Shown here: positions 33,847-42,428 of the stretch, one piece after another | How positions within the stretch are numbered: the first letter of the stretch is position 1 | Layout of the letters: the number at the start of each line of letters is the position of its first letter | DNA from: Blautia sp. Marseille-P3087 | Lineage (GTDB): Bacteria > Bacillota > Clostridia > Lachnospirales > Lachnospiraceae | Length of the DNA: 64,000 nt | Assembly: GCF_900120195.1 (NCBI RefSeq) | Contig: NZ_LT635539.1 | Location: forward strand, 1,101,257 to 1,165,256 | Direction of reading: 5' to 3' | The notes under the pieces: model-generated | The model's input: only the letters and a program-made list of their open reading frames with translations | The model's database searches: none | Told to the model about the DNA's origin: nothing | Translations under genes and position numbers: made by a program

Positions 33847-34464
33847 ATGAGTGATACCCTGTATATACAAACAGACATGAATATTCTTATAAAACATCCT
33901 CATGTCTATCTGCAGGACATTGCAAGACTTTCCTGCAGCAATTCCAAAGTCCTCAACCGCCTCCGGGTACTTCCCGTTGCCAACTTAAATCCGGATACTC
34001 CCGGGCGCTATACAATGTCTGTGATGGATCTTGTCGATCTGATTCAGAAAAAAGAACCGGATCTTGATATCACTCCTCTTGGAGAACTATCTTTTATCCT
34101 AACCTACCAGCCACCGGGAAAACCTCAGATGATTTTTGAAATCCTGAAAGTGGTTTTTATATCACTTGCATCCTTCTTCGGTGCTGCTTTTTCAATCATG
34201 ACATTCAACACCGATGCCGATGTCGGAACACTTTTTAAGCAGATCTATCAGCAGGTAACCGGAAATGTCTCCAACGGATTTACAATACTGGAAATTTCCT
34301 ATTCCATTGGGCTTGCTGCCGGTGTTCTTTTCTTCTTTAATCACTTCGGGAGAAAGAAGTTTTCTGCTGATCCCACGCCGATGCAGGTGCAGATGCGGCA
34401 GTATGAAGACAATGTAAATACCACACTCCTTGAAGAAAGCAGCAGGAAGGCATCTTCTTCCTGA
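33847..34464 (+). CDS. spoVAA: Stage V sporulation protein AA
   Basis: 205 residues. The N-terminal part is soluble (about 1-100: VYLQDIARLSCSNSKVLNRL), followed by two membrane helices (about 105-165) and a tail with FFNHFGRKKFSADPTPMQVQM, the best-kept part of SpoVAA. In Bacillus spoVAA comes first in the operon; here it is last, after spoVAE. Start set by GAGGTG 6 nt before the ATG. The gene is 10 bp after spoVAE. Confidence 0.92.
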   Translation: MSDTLYIQTDMNILIKHPHVYLQDIARLSCSNSKVLNRLRVLPVANLNPDTPGRYTMSVMDLVDLIQKKEPDLDITPLGELSFILTYQPPGKPQMIFEILKVVFISLASFFGAAFSIMTFNTDADVGTLFKQIYQQVTGNVSNGFTILEISYSIGLAAGVLFFFNHFGRKKFSADPTPMQVQMRQYEDNVNTTLLEESSRKASSS

Positions 34465-34506
34465 CCGGCATTTTGTAATTCCTTTGTATGATTCAAAATA
34501 ATTTTG

Positions 34507-34535
34507 TTGCCTTCTCGCTTTTTTTCGTTTATAAT
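34507..34535 (+). promoter_or_regulatory. sstT promoter (TTGCCT-17-TATAAT)
   Basis: TTGCCT (34507-34512) and consensus TATAAT (34530-34535), 17 bp apart, about 40 bp before sstT. It gives sstT vegetative expression separate from the sporulation operons on both sides. Confidence 0.7.
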
Positions 34536-34575
34536 GTACCATATTATCATTTTACAACGTTAAAGGAGCGAAAAT

Positions 34576-35805
34576 ATGAAAAAGTTATGGAACAAATGGA
34601 CCGAAATTGCTCTGGTCAAAAGAATCCTTGTCGGACTTGTACTCGGAGCGATCCTTGGTCTCACAATCCCGGGAGCTACCGGTATCTCCATCCTCGGAGA
34701 TGTCTTTGTAAGCGCTTTGAAAGCAATTGCACCTCTGCTGGTATTCTTTCTGGTTATCAGTTCTCTGTGTAACGCAGGAAACTCCCACGGCGGTGTTATC
34801 AAGACAGTTATCATACTTTACATGTTCAGCACCGTACTTGCCGCTGTCATCGCTGTATTTGCCAGCATGGCAATCCCGGTAAAACTTACACTGGCCACTG
34901 CCGCAGCTACAGACACAGCCGCACCACAGGGCATCGCTGAAGTGTTAAACAACCTTCTTTTAAATGTGGTTGCCAACCCGGTATCTTCCCTTGTAAATGC
35001 CAACTACGTCGGCATCCTTACGTGGGCGATTCTTCTCGGACTTGCATTCCGTGCAGCAAATGACATGACCAAAAATGTACTGAATGATATCGCAAACGGA
35101 ACATCTACTGTTGTTTCCTGGATCATCAACATGGCTCCGTTCGGTATCTTCGGTCTTGTATTCAACACTGTATCCACAAACGGTCTGGAGATCTTCACTA
35201 CTTACGGAAAATTGCTTGCTTTGCTGGTAGGATGTATGCTCTTTATCTACTTTGTGACTAACCCGCTTCTGGTTTACTGGTGTATCCGCCAGAATCCATA
35301 CCCGCTGATCGTCCACTGTCTGAAGAGAAGTGCGCTGACCGCATTCTTCACCAGAAGTTCTGCTGCCAACATTCCTGTCAATATGAAGGTCTGTGAAGAG
35401 ATGGGACTTGACCGTGATACTTATTCTGTAACGATTCCGCTTGGTGCTACAATCAACATGGATGGTGCAGCAATCACGATCACCGTCATGACCATGGCAA
35501 CAGCCTTTACACTTGGTATCCACGTAGATATCCCGACCGCAATCATCTTAAGCCTTCTTGCAGCACTGTCTGCATGTGGTGCATCCGGTGTTGCCGGCGG
35601 ATCTCTGCTTCTGATCCCGATGGCATGCTCCCTGTTTGGTATTTCTGATGACATTTCCATGCAGGTCGTTGCAGTAGGATTCATCATCGGTGTTATTCAG
35701 GACTCTGTAGAAACAGCCCTGAACTCTTCTTCTGACCTTCTTCTGTCAGCATCTGCTGAATTCAGACAGTGGCGTCTGGAAGGAAAAGAGATCAAATTCA
35801 AATAA
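34576..35805 (+). CDS. sstT: Sodium:serine/threonine symporter SstT
   Basis: 409 residues, dicarboxylate/amino acid:cation symporter family, with eight helices and two re-entrant hairpins. It matches SstT closely (VKRILVGLVLGAILGLTIPG, FFTRSSAANIPVNMKVCEE, IPLGATINMDGAAITITV, SACGASGVAGGSLLLIP, VGFIIGVIQDSVETALNSS). It takes up serine and threonine with Na+. Its last 8 bp overlap the end of sigF on the other strand, with no terminator between the convergent genes. AAAGGAG precedes the ATG. Confidence 0.95.
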   Translation: MKKLWNKWTEIALVKRILVGLVLGAILGLTIPGATGISILGDVFVSALKAIAPLLVFFLVISSLCNAGNSHGGVIKTVIILYMFSTVLAAVIAVFASMAIPVKLTLATAAATDTAAPQGIAEVLNNLLLNVVANPVSSLVNANYVGILTWAILLGLAFRAANDMTKNVLNDIANGTSTVVSWIINMAPFGIFGLVFNTVSTNGLEIFTTYGKLLALLVGCMLFIYFVTNPLLVYWCIRQNPYPLIVHCLKRSALTAFFTRSSAANIPVNMKVCEEMGLDRDTYSVTIPLGATINMDGAAITITVMTMATAFTLGIHVDIPTAIILSLLAALSACGASGVAGGSLLLIPMACSLFGISDDISMQVVAVGFIIGVIQDSVETALNSSSDLLLSASAEFRQWRLEGKEIKFK

Positions 35806-36514
35806 TCGTACGCAGACGGTTCAGAATTTTCTTCTCCATCCGCGAGATCTGAACCTGTGATACGCCGAATTCATCTGCTGTTTCCATCTGAGTCATCTCC
35901 CGGAAATAGCGCATGTAAAGAAGCTTTCTTTCCTCCGCGTTCAGACTTTTGAGAAGCTCTTCAAGAAAGATCTTGTTCAGAAGTCTGTCGTGGAGGTTTT
36001 CTTTTTCCGGGATCTTATCCAGAAGTCTCAGTTCATTTCCCTCCCCCTGATAAATAATCTGATAAATAGATTCCACATCATTTGCCGCATCCATTGTCAT
36101 TGCCAGTTCTTCCGGCAGCATCTGCACACTCTCTGCCAGTTCCTTAAGCGTTGGTTCCCTCCCCAGTGTTTTTTCCAGCTCTTCTCTTTTTCGCCCGATG
36201 CGATACTGATTCTCTTTAATAGATCTGCTGACCTTCAGGATCCCGTCATCCCGCAGGAAACGTTTGATCTCTCCGATGATCATTGGCACGGCATATGTGG
36301 AAAATTTCACATCATAAGATGTATCAAATTTGTCCACTGCTTTCAGGAGTCCTATACTTCCAATCTGAAAGAGATCTTCCATATCCACACCACGTCCCAC
36401 AAAGCGCTTGGCTGCACAGTAGATCAGTCCGGTATTTTCATGAAACAGGCGGTCTCTCGCCTCTTTATCCCCCTGGTGCGCACGCCTGATCAGGGCAAGA
36501 GTGTCCTCCGACAT
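35798..36514 (-). CDS. sigF: Sporulation sigma factor SigF
   Basis: 238 residues of the sigma-70 family with regions 2 (GVDMEDLFQIGSIGLLKAVD, KFSTYAVPMIIGEIKRFLRD), 3 and 4 (MTQMETADEFGVSQVQISRM). The order spoIIAA-spoIIAB-sigF identifies it as sigma-F, the first forespore-specific factor, rather than sigma-G. The gene starts one base after the spoIIAB stop. Its 3' end overlaps sstT. Confidence 0.97.
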   Translation of the reverse strand: MSEDTLALIRRAHQGDKEARDRLFHENTGLIYCAAKRFVGRGVDMEDLFQIGSIGLLKAVDKFDTSYDVKFSTYAVPMIIGEIKRFLRDDGILKVSRSIKENQYRIGRKREELEKTLGREPTLKELAESVQMLPEELAMTMDAANDVESIYQIIYQGEGNELRLLDKIPEKENLHDRLLNKIFLEELLKSLNAEERKLLYMRYFREMTQMETADEFGVSQVQISRMEKKILNRLRTII

Positions 36515-36949
36515 TTATCCCTGCCTGCCAATGGTCTTCTTCATATGAACAGTAGTCCCCTTGCCTGGCTGTGATTCTACACGTATCTCATCCATAAATG
36601 CCTCCATAAAGGTAAATCCCATCCCTGAACGCTCATGATCCGGCTTCGAGGTATACATCGGTTCCATTGCCTTCTCAATGTCCGCGATTCCGATTCCATA
36701 ATCTGTAATATGCACATACAGTTCATTTCCATGATATTGTAATTTCATTTCGATCTTATTGATTTTGCCTTCATATCCATGAATGATACAGTTGGTCACA
36801 GCCTCCGAGACTGCAGTCTTCAGATCTGCCACTTCTTCCAGCGTCGGATTAAGCTGCGTACAGAAAGAAGCCGCGGTCACTCTTGCCAGTCCTTCATTTG
36901 CCGGAATGCTGTCAAATACCAGAATCATTTCGTTTGTATTTTCCTTCAT
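36515..36949 (-). CDS. spoIIAB: Anti-sigma F factor / serine kinase SpoIIAB
   Basis: 144 residues, GHKL ATPase fold. The N box (SEAVTNCIIHGYEGKINKIE) and G boxes (DYGIGIADIEKAMEP, RSGMGFTFMEAFMDEI) are present. It holds sigma-F inactive before septation and phosphorylates SpoIIAA. Start overlaps the spoIIAA stop by 4 nt. Confidence 0.97.
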   Translation of the reverse strand: MKENTNEMILVFDSIPANEGLARVTAASFCTQLNPTLEEVADLKTAVSEAVTNCIIHGYEGKINKIEMKLQYHGNELYVHITDYGIGIADIEKAMEPMYTSKPDHERSGMGFTFMEAFMDEIRVESQPGKGTTVHMKKTIGRQG

Positions 36950-37272
36950 GCTTCTTCCTCCTCTGCTGTCTGAATTTCTATATAGCGATGCAATCCGGAC
37001 AAATGTAAAAGCCGGTCTATGTGGCGGCTTACACCAGCTGCCCGTATGCTCTCTTTGCGCATTCCCATTGCCCGGTATCGTCCCATCAAAAGCCCCACCC
37101 CGGAACTGTCCATAAATTCCGTATGTGTAAAATCAAAAATAATTGTGCGTATATAATTCTGATTTATAATATGATCCGTCTCCCGGCGTACGAGGTCCGT
37201 TACCGGATGATCCACATCCTGCGGAAGAACCACAGTAAGTACTGTCCCCTCAAGTTTATACATTTCCTGCAT
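36946..37272 (-). CDS. spoIIAA: Anti-anti-sigma factor SpoIIAA
   Basis: 108 residues, STAS domain. The phosphorylated serine lies in the loop EFMDSSGVGLLMGRYRAM. Unphosphorylated SpoIIAA frees sigma-F from SpoIIAB. The ATG follows GGGGGAG. The operon is expected to need sigma-H and Spo0A; I could not find a convincing sigma-H or 0A box in the 85 bp before it. Confidence 0.96.
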   Translation of the reverse strand: MQEMYKLEGTVLTVVLPQDVDHPVTDLVRRETDHIINQNYIRTIIFDFTHTEFMDSSGVGLLMGRYRAMGMRKESIRAAGVSRHIDRLLHLSGLHRYIEIQTAEEEEA

Positions 37273-37356
37273 TTTCTCTCCCCCTAACCTGTTTTAAAAA
37301 AGAATCCACAGACACACCACTGGCATCTCCCCACTATCGCATCCTCGCGGAGCGTT

Positions 37357-37400
37357 TTTATGTAATAGGAACATTACGGAGTAATTTCCTATTACATAAA
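37357..37400. repeat. Long perfect palindrome upstream of spoIIAA
   Basis: A 15-bp perfect inverted repeat (TTTATGTAATAGGAA at 37357-37371; TTCCTATTACATAAA at 37386-37400) continues inward, past one bulged C, as ATTAC/GTAAT with a GGA tip. It is a near-continuous 20-bp stem. There is no T run on the minus strand. It lies between the terminator of the TPR gene and the spoIIA operon. Confidence 0.8.
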
Positions 37401-37402
37401 TA

Positions 37403-37434
37403 CAAAAAGGAGACATGCCATATGGCACATCCCC
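37403..37434 (-). terminator. Terminator of the TPR protein gene
   Basis: Minus-strand GGGGATGTGCC-ATAT-GGCATGTCTCC, with G-T pairs, followed by TTTTTG, 30 nt past the stop. An intrinsic terminator. Confidence 0.75.
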
Positions 37435-37463
37435 TTATCTGAGGTTCTTCTTATTGTCAAATT

Positions 37464-38780
37464 TTATTCGTAATATTCGTCTCCGTAATCTCCGCTGTCA
37501 TCACTGTAGTCGCTTCTGTCGTCCGAGCTGTAATCACTTCCGTCATCATAACTTGTATTATCATAACTTCCGTCATCACTACTTCCATCCCCGCTGTCAG
37601 AAGATGTCTGTGCCGGTTCTGTGTCACCAACACCGGCCACACCGGTTGCATTCTTGATTGTTGTATAAATCGACTTCTGAGCATCTGTAAGGACATCTAC
37701 ATGTACCTTCTGTATCTCTACAGCTGCATCATCGATATCCTGCTGCTGATAATAGCTGAGTGCCATCAGAAGTGCCTGATAGCTCTCGCTCTTTGCCTGC
37801 TCAGTTGTCAGCTCCTGTGTCACTGATTCTACCGTATCGCCGGATTCCTTCGCTTCGCCCTGTGCTTTATTGAGCTCTGCGCCCTGACTTGCAAGAGATT
37901 CACTGTACTGCACGATCTGCTGATTAGCCTCCTGATAGATTCCCTGACGTATCGCCGGAACCGCAAGGAGCCAGAATGCCGCGGCACCTGCAAGAATCCC
38001 TGTAACCAGTATAAAAAACGCTGAAATACGTGAATGTTCTTTGTATATCGTCTGTGGAGCCATACGATCCACATTTAAAAGATCTGTATCTTCATCTGCC
38101 TTTATCTTGCCGGAACGGAATAAACCTTTTTTATTTTTCTTCTCGAGTTTTGTGGTCACTCCGGTCTGCTCGTCTACTTCACGTAAGAATCGAAGTGTTG
38201 TTGTATTTGTCTTATCGATTCTGGCAGCTTTTTTGAGGATTCTTCGCGCGCGGTTCCATTCTTCGTTTTTGATCTGGATAAGTGCCAGAAGATGATATCC
38301 CTTGATCAGCTTTGAGTTCTGTGCAAGGATCTTACGCAGCTGGATCGCAGCCATATCCTCATGCCCTTCCCTGCACAGAAGCAGTGCATGATTGTATTTC
38401 TTGATCGTTTCATTGATCGCTGCAAGCTTATTCGGGTTTGCCTGCAGTTTATTAATATACTCGGATGCCTGATTTCTTGTCGGCTGAAGGTTTTTGCTGA
38501 TCACCCATTCGCTGAGCGCAGAAACTACCTCTCCCGTCTCAAAATAAACCAGTCCCAGAAGATTACGCGCCTGGATATTTCGTTTGTCATACATAAGGCT
38601 CTGTTTCAGACAGGCGATCGCACCGGAAAGGTCACGAATACTTGCCTTTTCCAGCCCCTGATTATAGAAAACTTTGGACAGGTAATCTACTTTTTTCTGA
38701 ATCAGTACATTATATCCACAGTTCGGGCAGTAATCGAGATCCCGGTCTGTGAGAAATGCACCGCAGTTCATACAGTTCAT
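37464..38780 (-). CDS. Zinc-ribbon and TPR membrane protein with Asp/Ser/Tyr-rich tail
   Basis: 438 residues. An N-terminal zinc ribbon (MNCMNCGAFL, DYCPNCGYN) is followed by four or five TPR-like helical repeats (about 35-200: LSGAIACLKQSLMYDKRNIQ, ARRILKKAARIDKTNTTTLR) on the cytoplasmic side. One membrane helix (about 255-280) leads to an outside coiled-coil region (GAELNKAQGEAKESGDTV) and a low-complexity acidic tail of D, S, G and Y. TPR modules bind proteins; no partner can be named. In the same unit as folC, whose gene lies upstream. Confidence 0.8.
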   Translation of the reverse strand: MNCMNCGAFLTDRDLDYCPNCGYNVLIQKKVDYLSKVFYNQGLEKASIRDLSGAIACLKQSLMYDKRNIQARNLLGLVYFETGEVVSALSEWVISKNLQPTRNQASEYINKLQANPNKLAAINETIKKYNHALLLCREGHEDMAAIQLRKILAQNSKLIKGYHLLALIQIKNEEWNRARRILKKAARIDKTNTTTLRFLREVDEQTGVTTKLEKKNKKGLFRSGKIKADEDTDLLNVDRMAPQTIYKEHSRISAFFILVTGILAGAAAFWLLAVPAIRQGIYQEANQQIVQYSESLASQGAELNKAQGEAKESGDTVESVTQELTTEQAKSESYQALLMALSYYQQQDIDDAAVEIQKVHVDVLTDAQKSIYTTIKNATGVAGVGDTEPAQTSSDSGDGSSDDGSYDNTSYDDGSDYSSDDRSDYSDDSGDYGDEYYE

Positions 38781-38796
38781 GTAGTTCTCCTTATAT

Positions 38797-38949
38797 TTAC
38801 TTTATCCGTCGGTTACTCTTGGCTTCTCTTAAGACTTCCTGAAGTACATCCAGAATATCTGTCAGCTCTCTGTCATAAATCGCACCTTCAGCGTCTGTAA
38901 CATCCAGACATGGTTCAAATTTTTTCAGTTCTTCTTCGTAATCGATCAT
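38797..38949 (-). CDS. Small conserved protein between folC and the TPR gene (50 aa)
   Basis: A 50-residue reading from ATG with AAAGGAG 6 nt upstream: starts MIDYEEELKKFEPCLDVTDA and ends in REAKSNRRIK. Mostly helical and acidic with a basic end; no membrane segment. It lies 11 bp after folC and 16 bp before the TPR gene, on the same strand. The strong ribosome site and tight packing make it a real gene. Function unknown. Confidence 0.75.
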   Translation of the reverse strand: MIDYEEELKKFEPCLDVTDAEGAIYDRELTDILDVLQEVLREAKSNRRIK

Positions 38950-38960
38950 ATCGTTCTCCT

Positions 38961-40262
38961 TTATTTTCCGATTCCCTTCAGGATAGCCGTCTTGATCTCG
39001 CCTACCAGATAAAGAGAACCAACACAGAACAGCATTCCATCCTCGCCCTTCTGCTCAAGTGCCTTCTTAAATGCCATCTCCACATTTTCACACGCTTCTG
39101 CGCTCGGACATCCCTGCTCTTTAAATATCTCTGCAAGGTGTTCTGCCGGAACCTTACGGTATCCGCCCACCTGCGTTACGATCACATGACGGAAACTGAT
39201 CTTGTCAAGAATCGTCCGGATCATATCTGTATAATCCTTATCATCCACTGCTGAAAAAAGAAGTGTCAGCGGGTAGTCTTTCTGAAAATAAGCGGCAGTT
39301 TCAACAAATTTTTCGACACCGTCCTCATTGTGTGCTCCGTCCACGATCACACCCGGAAGAACAGTTTCCATCCGTCCCTGCCAGCGTGTCTCACGGATGC
39401 CACGGCGTACCGCATCTTCAGATGCAGCAATATGATTCTTCATAACCTCGATTGTTTTCAGCGCAAGCATACTGTTCATAACCTGATACTTTGCTATAAA
39501 CGGTATGGAAAATGCTGTATTTCCATAATACTCATTCTTAAACAAAAAATCAATGCCCGACATTGTGTTTCGGAGGATCTTCGCATCCTCTCTCTTCACT
39601 TCATAGCACGGACTGCCAAGTTCCTCTGCTCTCTCACTGATGACTTGTGCTGCCTCCGGATCGTTGCCGTCATAGATTACCGGTACTCCCGGCACAATGA
39701 TGCCAGCCTTTTCGCCTGCAATCGCAGTAATCGTGTTTCCCAGATACTGCATATGGTCAAAACTGATCGATGTGATCACACATGCCAGCGGATGTTCTAC
39801 CGCAGTCGTTGCGTCCAGTTTTCCACCGAGTCCTGTCTCAAGGACCACGTAATCCACACCTGCGTCGGCAAATATCACCATTCCCATCAGAAACAGGAAT
39901 TCAAAATACGTCGGATGATAACTGCCCTCTGCAACAAGTTCATCTGCGAGCTTTTTTACTTTTTCAAAGGCATGCAGAAAAGTATCATCTTCAATATTTT
40001 TTTCATTGATCTGAAATCGCTCATTGATCGTAACAAGATGCGGAGAAGTAAATAACCCGCAGGAATATCCTGCCTCACGAAGGATTGATGTCAGAAACGC
40101 ACAGGTACTGCCTTTTCCGTTTGTTCCGGCTACGTGAATAACATTAAAACGCTCCTCGGGACTGCCGAGACGTCTCAGGCATTCTTTTGTATGCTCCAGT
40201 TTGTTTTTGGTTGTAAATTTCGGAGTTTCTTCAATATAAGCAACAGCTTCTTCGTAATTCAT
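38961..40262 (-). CDS. folC: Folylpolyglutamate synthase / dihydrofolate synthase
   Basis: 433 residues, Mur ligase-like fold. The P-loop is VAGTNGKGSTCAFL (about residue 45), with FTSPHLVTINERFQIN and VLETGLGGKLDATT also typical. The enzyme adds glutamate to folates and, in bifunctional forms, makes dihydrofolate. The start MNYEEAVAYIEETP is preceded by GTGGTGA, a weak ribosome site. That site is the right half of an inverted repeat with the promoter spacer (40270-40352). Confidence 0.94.
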   Translation of the reverse strand: MNYEEAVAYIEETPKFTTKNKLEHTKECLRRLGSPEERFNVIHVAGTNGKGSTCAFLTSILREAGYSCGLFTSPHLVTINERFQINEKNIEDDTFLHAFEKVKKLADELVAEGSYHPTYFEFLFLMGMVIFADAGVDYVVLETGLGGKLDATTAVEHPLACVITSISFDHMQYLGNTITAIAGEKAGIIVPGVPVIYDGNDPEAAQVISERAEELGSPCYEVKREDAKILRNTMSGIDFLFKNEYYGNTAFSIPFIAKYQVMNSMLALKTIEVMKNHIAASEDAVRRGIRETRWQGRMETVLPGVIVDGAHNEDGVEKFVETAAYFQKDYPLTLLFSAVDDKDYTDMIRTILDKISFRHVIVTQVGGYRKVPAEHLAEIFKEQGCPSAEACENVEMAFKKALEQKGEDGMLFCVGSLYLVGEIKTAILKGIGK

Positions 40263-40269
40263 AAAAAAA

Positions 40270-40352
40270 TTCACCACTTTATCTAATGTATTCGCAGCGT
40301 TCCGGTCTAAAAAAATCAGAACGCTACGATATCATTATATATGAGTGGTGAA
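40270..40352 (-). promoter_or_regulatory. Nested inverted repeats spanning folC promoter and ribosome site
   Basis: Outer arms TTCACCACT (40270-40278) and AGTGGTGAA (40344-40352) are perfect complements; inner arms AGCGTTC (40296-40302) and GAACGCT (40319-40325) likewise. The right outer arm falls between the -35 and -10 boxes and the left one contains the ribosome site. Only the inner hairpin is wholly inside the transcript. Confidence 0.65.
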
Positions 40353-40361
40353 AGATGTCCA
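40334..40361 (-). promoter_or_regulatory. folC promoter (TGGACA-16-TATAAT)
   Basis: TGGACA (40356-40361) and TATAAT (40334-40339) 16 bp apart on the minus strand, about 70 bp before folC and 25 bp after the stop of the LTA-synthase-like gene. It separates folC from the valS unit. Confidence 0.65.
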
Positions 40362-40385
40362 GTACTAATCGTAATCTTTTATTCG

Positions 40386-42413
40386 TCAGGATTCATTTTC
40401 TTCCGTCAGAAGTTTCCATTTATTTTCAGAATACAGCATATATGCCGATCGATCGTAGCTCTTGCTCAGTGCTTTTTTCGTCGAGCTGTTGCTTCGCTGT
40501 GAAACGGAAACTCTGTCAAAATCGTTTAATTCCGTTCCTGAGATCATCAGCGTCGTAGGATTAACATATACGGTATCTACCCATTCTCCATTCAGTTTTA
40601 CCTGACTGGACGGCGTGAAATTCGTACCCTTCAGCCGATAAGTGAAGTCCGTGTCCGAAACAAGTTCCATGGAATCCAGCGATACATCATAAAGGCCCAT
40701 ATGCATTTTGGTCCGCTCGAAAGTCTCTCCGTTTTCTTTATAAGAATAACGATCTCCATACAGCAGATCATACTGCAGTGTTTCCAGATCCACCTGATAG
40801 TTTCTGGTGTTTCTTCTGGCCTGATGATAACGGAAGATTGTTCCTTCATGGATTCCGGCACGGTCCATTACCTCAGCCGCCATCTGATAAGCTGCCAGAT
40901 TGACGTCTTTCTTTTCCATGCCAAAATTGTCCCACATAACATACTGTGTCTGGAACAGGTATTTATTTTTCAGGTCTTCAACTGTCAGTCCCATAGTCGG
41001 AAGGTGGTCACCGTACATAACAAGGATCACGTCTTCCGGATAATCTGCAAGTGCATCTGTCAGTTCTTTTACAAAATTATCCATCTCATGGATTTCGTTA
41101 CAGTAATATTCCCACTGATTATTCTGTGCTTCGGTAGCTGAACCGGTAACGGTGATCTCCGGATCATCGATCAACTGTTCTTCTGGATAAGCACCATGTC
41201 CCTGCGTGGAAATCGTATAAATATAATCCAATCCCTCCGTAGAATCCAGGCACTTGATGATCTCATCTGTGAGGACTTCATCCTTTGTCCAGCCAAGCGG
41301 GTTCTTATCGTCTTCCTCCGGCATATATTCTGCCGAAGTAAAAGTATCAAATCCAAGATTTGGGAAAATACTCCTTCTTCCATAGAAATTGGCTTCATTG
41401 TTATGTACCGCATGTGTGGTATAACCCAGGTTTTTCAGTACATAAGGTGCACTTTCGCAAGTCGTTTCTTTCAGAATACTCTTATACGGATACTCACCCG
41501 GTCCGAAATAATGCAGACTCATACCGGTGATTGATTCAAACTCAGTATTTGCAGTACCGGCACCTACGGACGGAACTTTATAATAACCGGAGGTATACTC
41601 CTTCATGAGTTTCCGGAAATTCGGAATCGGATCTTCCGAAACCTTCAGATAATTGACCAGTGTCGGATCAAAGAAAGATTCCAGCTGCAGGAAAATGATG
41701 TTCGGCTTACTGCTCTCGCTTGTCGCCGGAAGATTGTCTTCCGTCTTCTCAATTCTCTGGATTTCCTTTTCGGAATAATCCCTCGGACAGCTGATTCCTG
41801 TATCAAAGATCGTAACTGCCAGACAATATGGATATCCGTAATCCTCATAGGCAAATGCAATATTACCAAAGTAATTGGAAAGTACTCTCTTATCCAGAGC
41901 AAGCTGTGTAATTCCTGCAAATGCCGCCACAGCGACAACTACCATTAAAAGATCATAGCGAAATTTCACTCTGCGTTTATACTTCGGACCCCTGACAAGA
42001 AGCGCCAGAAGAATAATGACAAACAGCCCCAGCACGATCAATGCAATTATCACGCCCCATGCAGGCAGATACTTGTTTAAGATTGCCATACCATCTGTCA
42101 GAAGATGCAGATCGGGACCGGTAAACGGTGTAACCCTGTTTGCAAGGATTATGCCGTTTATGATTCCGAGAAGCAGCCAGAATATTGCGATCAGCACTCG
42201 CCAGAATGTCCTCCGGCGGAACAGATACGCGATCAGGCTGGTGACAAAGATCAGTCCCGCATTATATGCAAATACCAGCGGTTTTCCTGTCATATAATTC
42301 CATGCCTCTATGAAAGAATGGCGGCTGATCGCTTCGATCAGGAAGTAACCGGCGGCACTGCCAAGTACATGAAGCAGCAAAGAAATCTTATTGCACACTT
42401 TATACAATCTCAT
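40386..42413 (-). CDS. LTA synthase-family sulfatase with C-terminal Ig-like domain
   Basis: 675 residues. Five membrane helices (about 1-190) and an extracellular sulfatase-fold domain (about 235-560) as in lipoteichoic acid synthases. The nucleophile threonine is in GAGTANTEFESITGM, and metal ligands are in LQLESFFDP, VMYGDHLPTMG and the His of TQGHGAY. The domain polymerises glycerol phosphate from phosphatidylglycerol in LtaS; related enzymes make other polymers. After it, about 590-650, comes a beta-rich TIG/Ig-like segment (DFTYRLKGTNFTPSSQVKLN) not found in classical LtaS. 15 bp after valS, so co-transcribed. Confidence 0.87.
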   Translation of the reverse strand: MRLYKVCNKISLLLHVLGSAAGYFLIEAISRHSFIEAWNYMTGKPLVFAYNAGLIFVTSLIAYLFRRRTFWRVLIAIFWLLLGIINGIILANRVTPFTGPDLHLLTDGMAILNKYLPAWGVIIALIVLGLFVIILLALLVRGPKYKRRVKFRYDLLMVVVAVAAFAGITQLALDKRVLSNYFGNIAFAYEDYGYPYCLAVTIFDTGISCPRDYSEKEIQRIEKTEDNLPATSESSKPNIIFLQLESFFDPTLVNYLKVSEDPIPNFRKLMKEYTSGYYKVPSVGAGTANTEFESITGMSLHYFGPGEYPYKSILKETTCESAPYVLKNLGYTTHAVHNNEANFYGRRSIFPNLGFDTFTSAEYMPEEDDKNPLGWTKDEVLTDEIIKCLDSTEGLDYIYTISTQGHGAYPEEQLIDDPEITVTGSATEAQNNQWEYYCNEIHEMDNFVKELTDALADYPEDVILVMYGDHLPTMGLTVEDLKNKYLFQTQYVMWDNFGMEKKDVNLAAYQMAAEVMDRAGIHEGTIFRYHQARRNTRNYQVDLETLQYDLLYGDRYSYKENGETFERTKMHMGLYDVSLDSMELVSDTDFTYRLKGTNFTPSSQVKLNGEWVDTVYVNPTTLMISGTELNDFDRVSVSQRSNSSTKKALSKSYDRSAYMLYSENKWKLLTEENES

Positions 42414-42428
42414 CCAAATGCTCCTTTA

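Noticed and set aside
37273..37357. Sigma-H promoter and Spo0A boxes before spoIIAA
   Set aside because: Expected from Bacillus, but no convincing AGGA...GAAT pair or TGTCGAA box was found.
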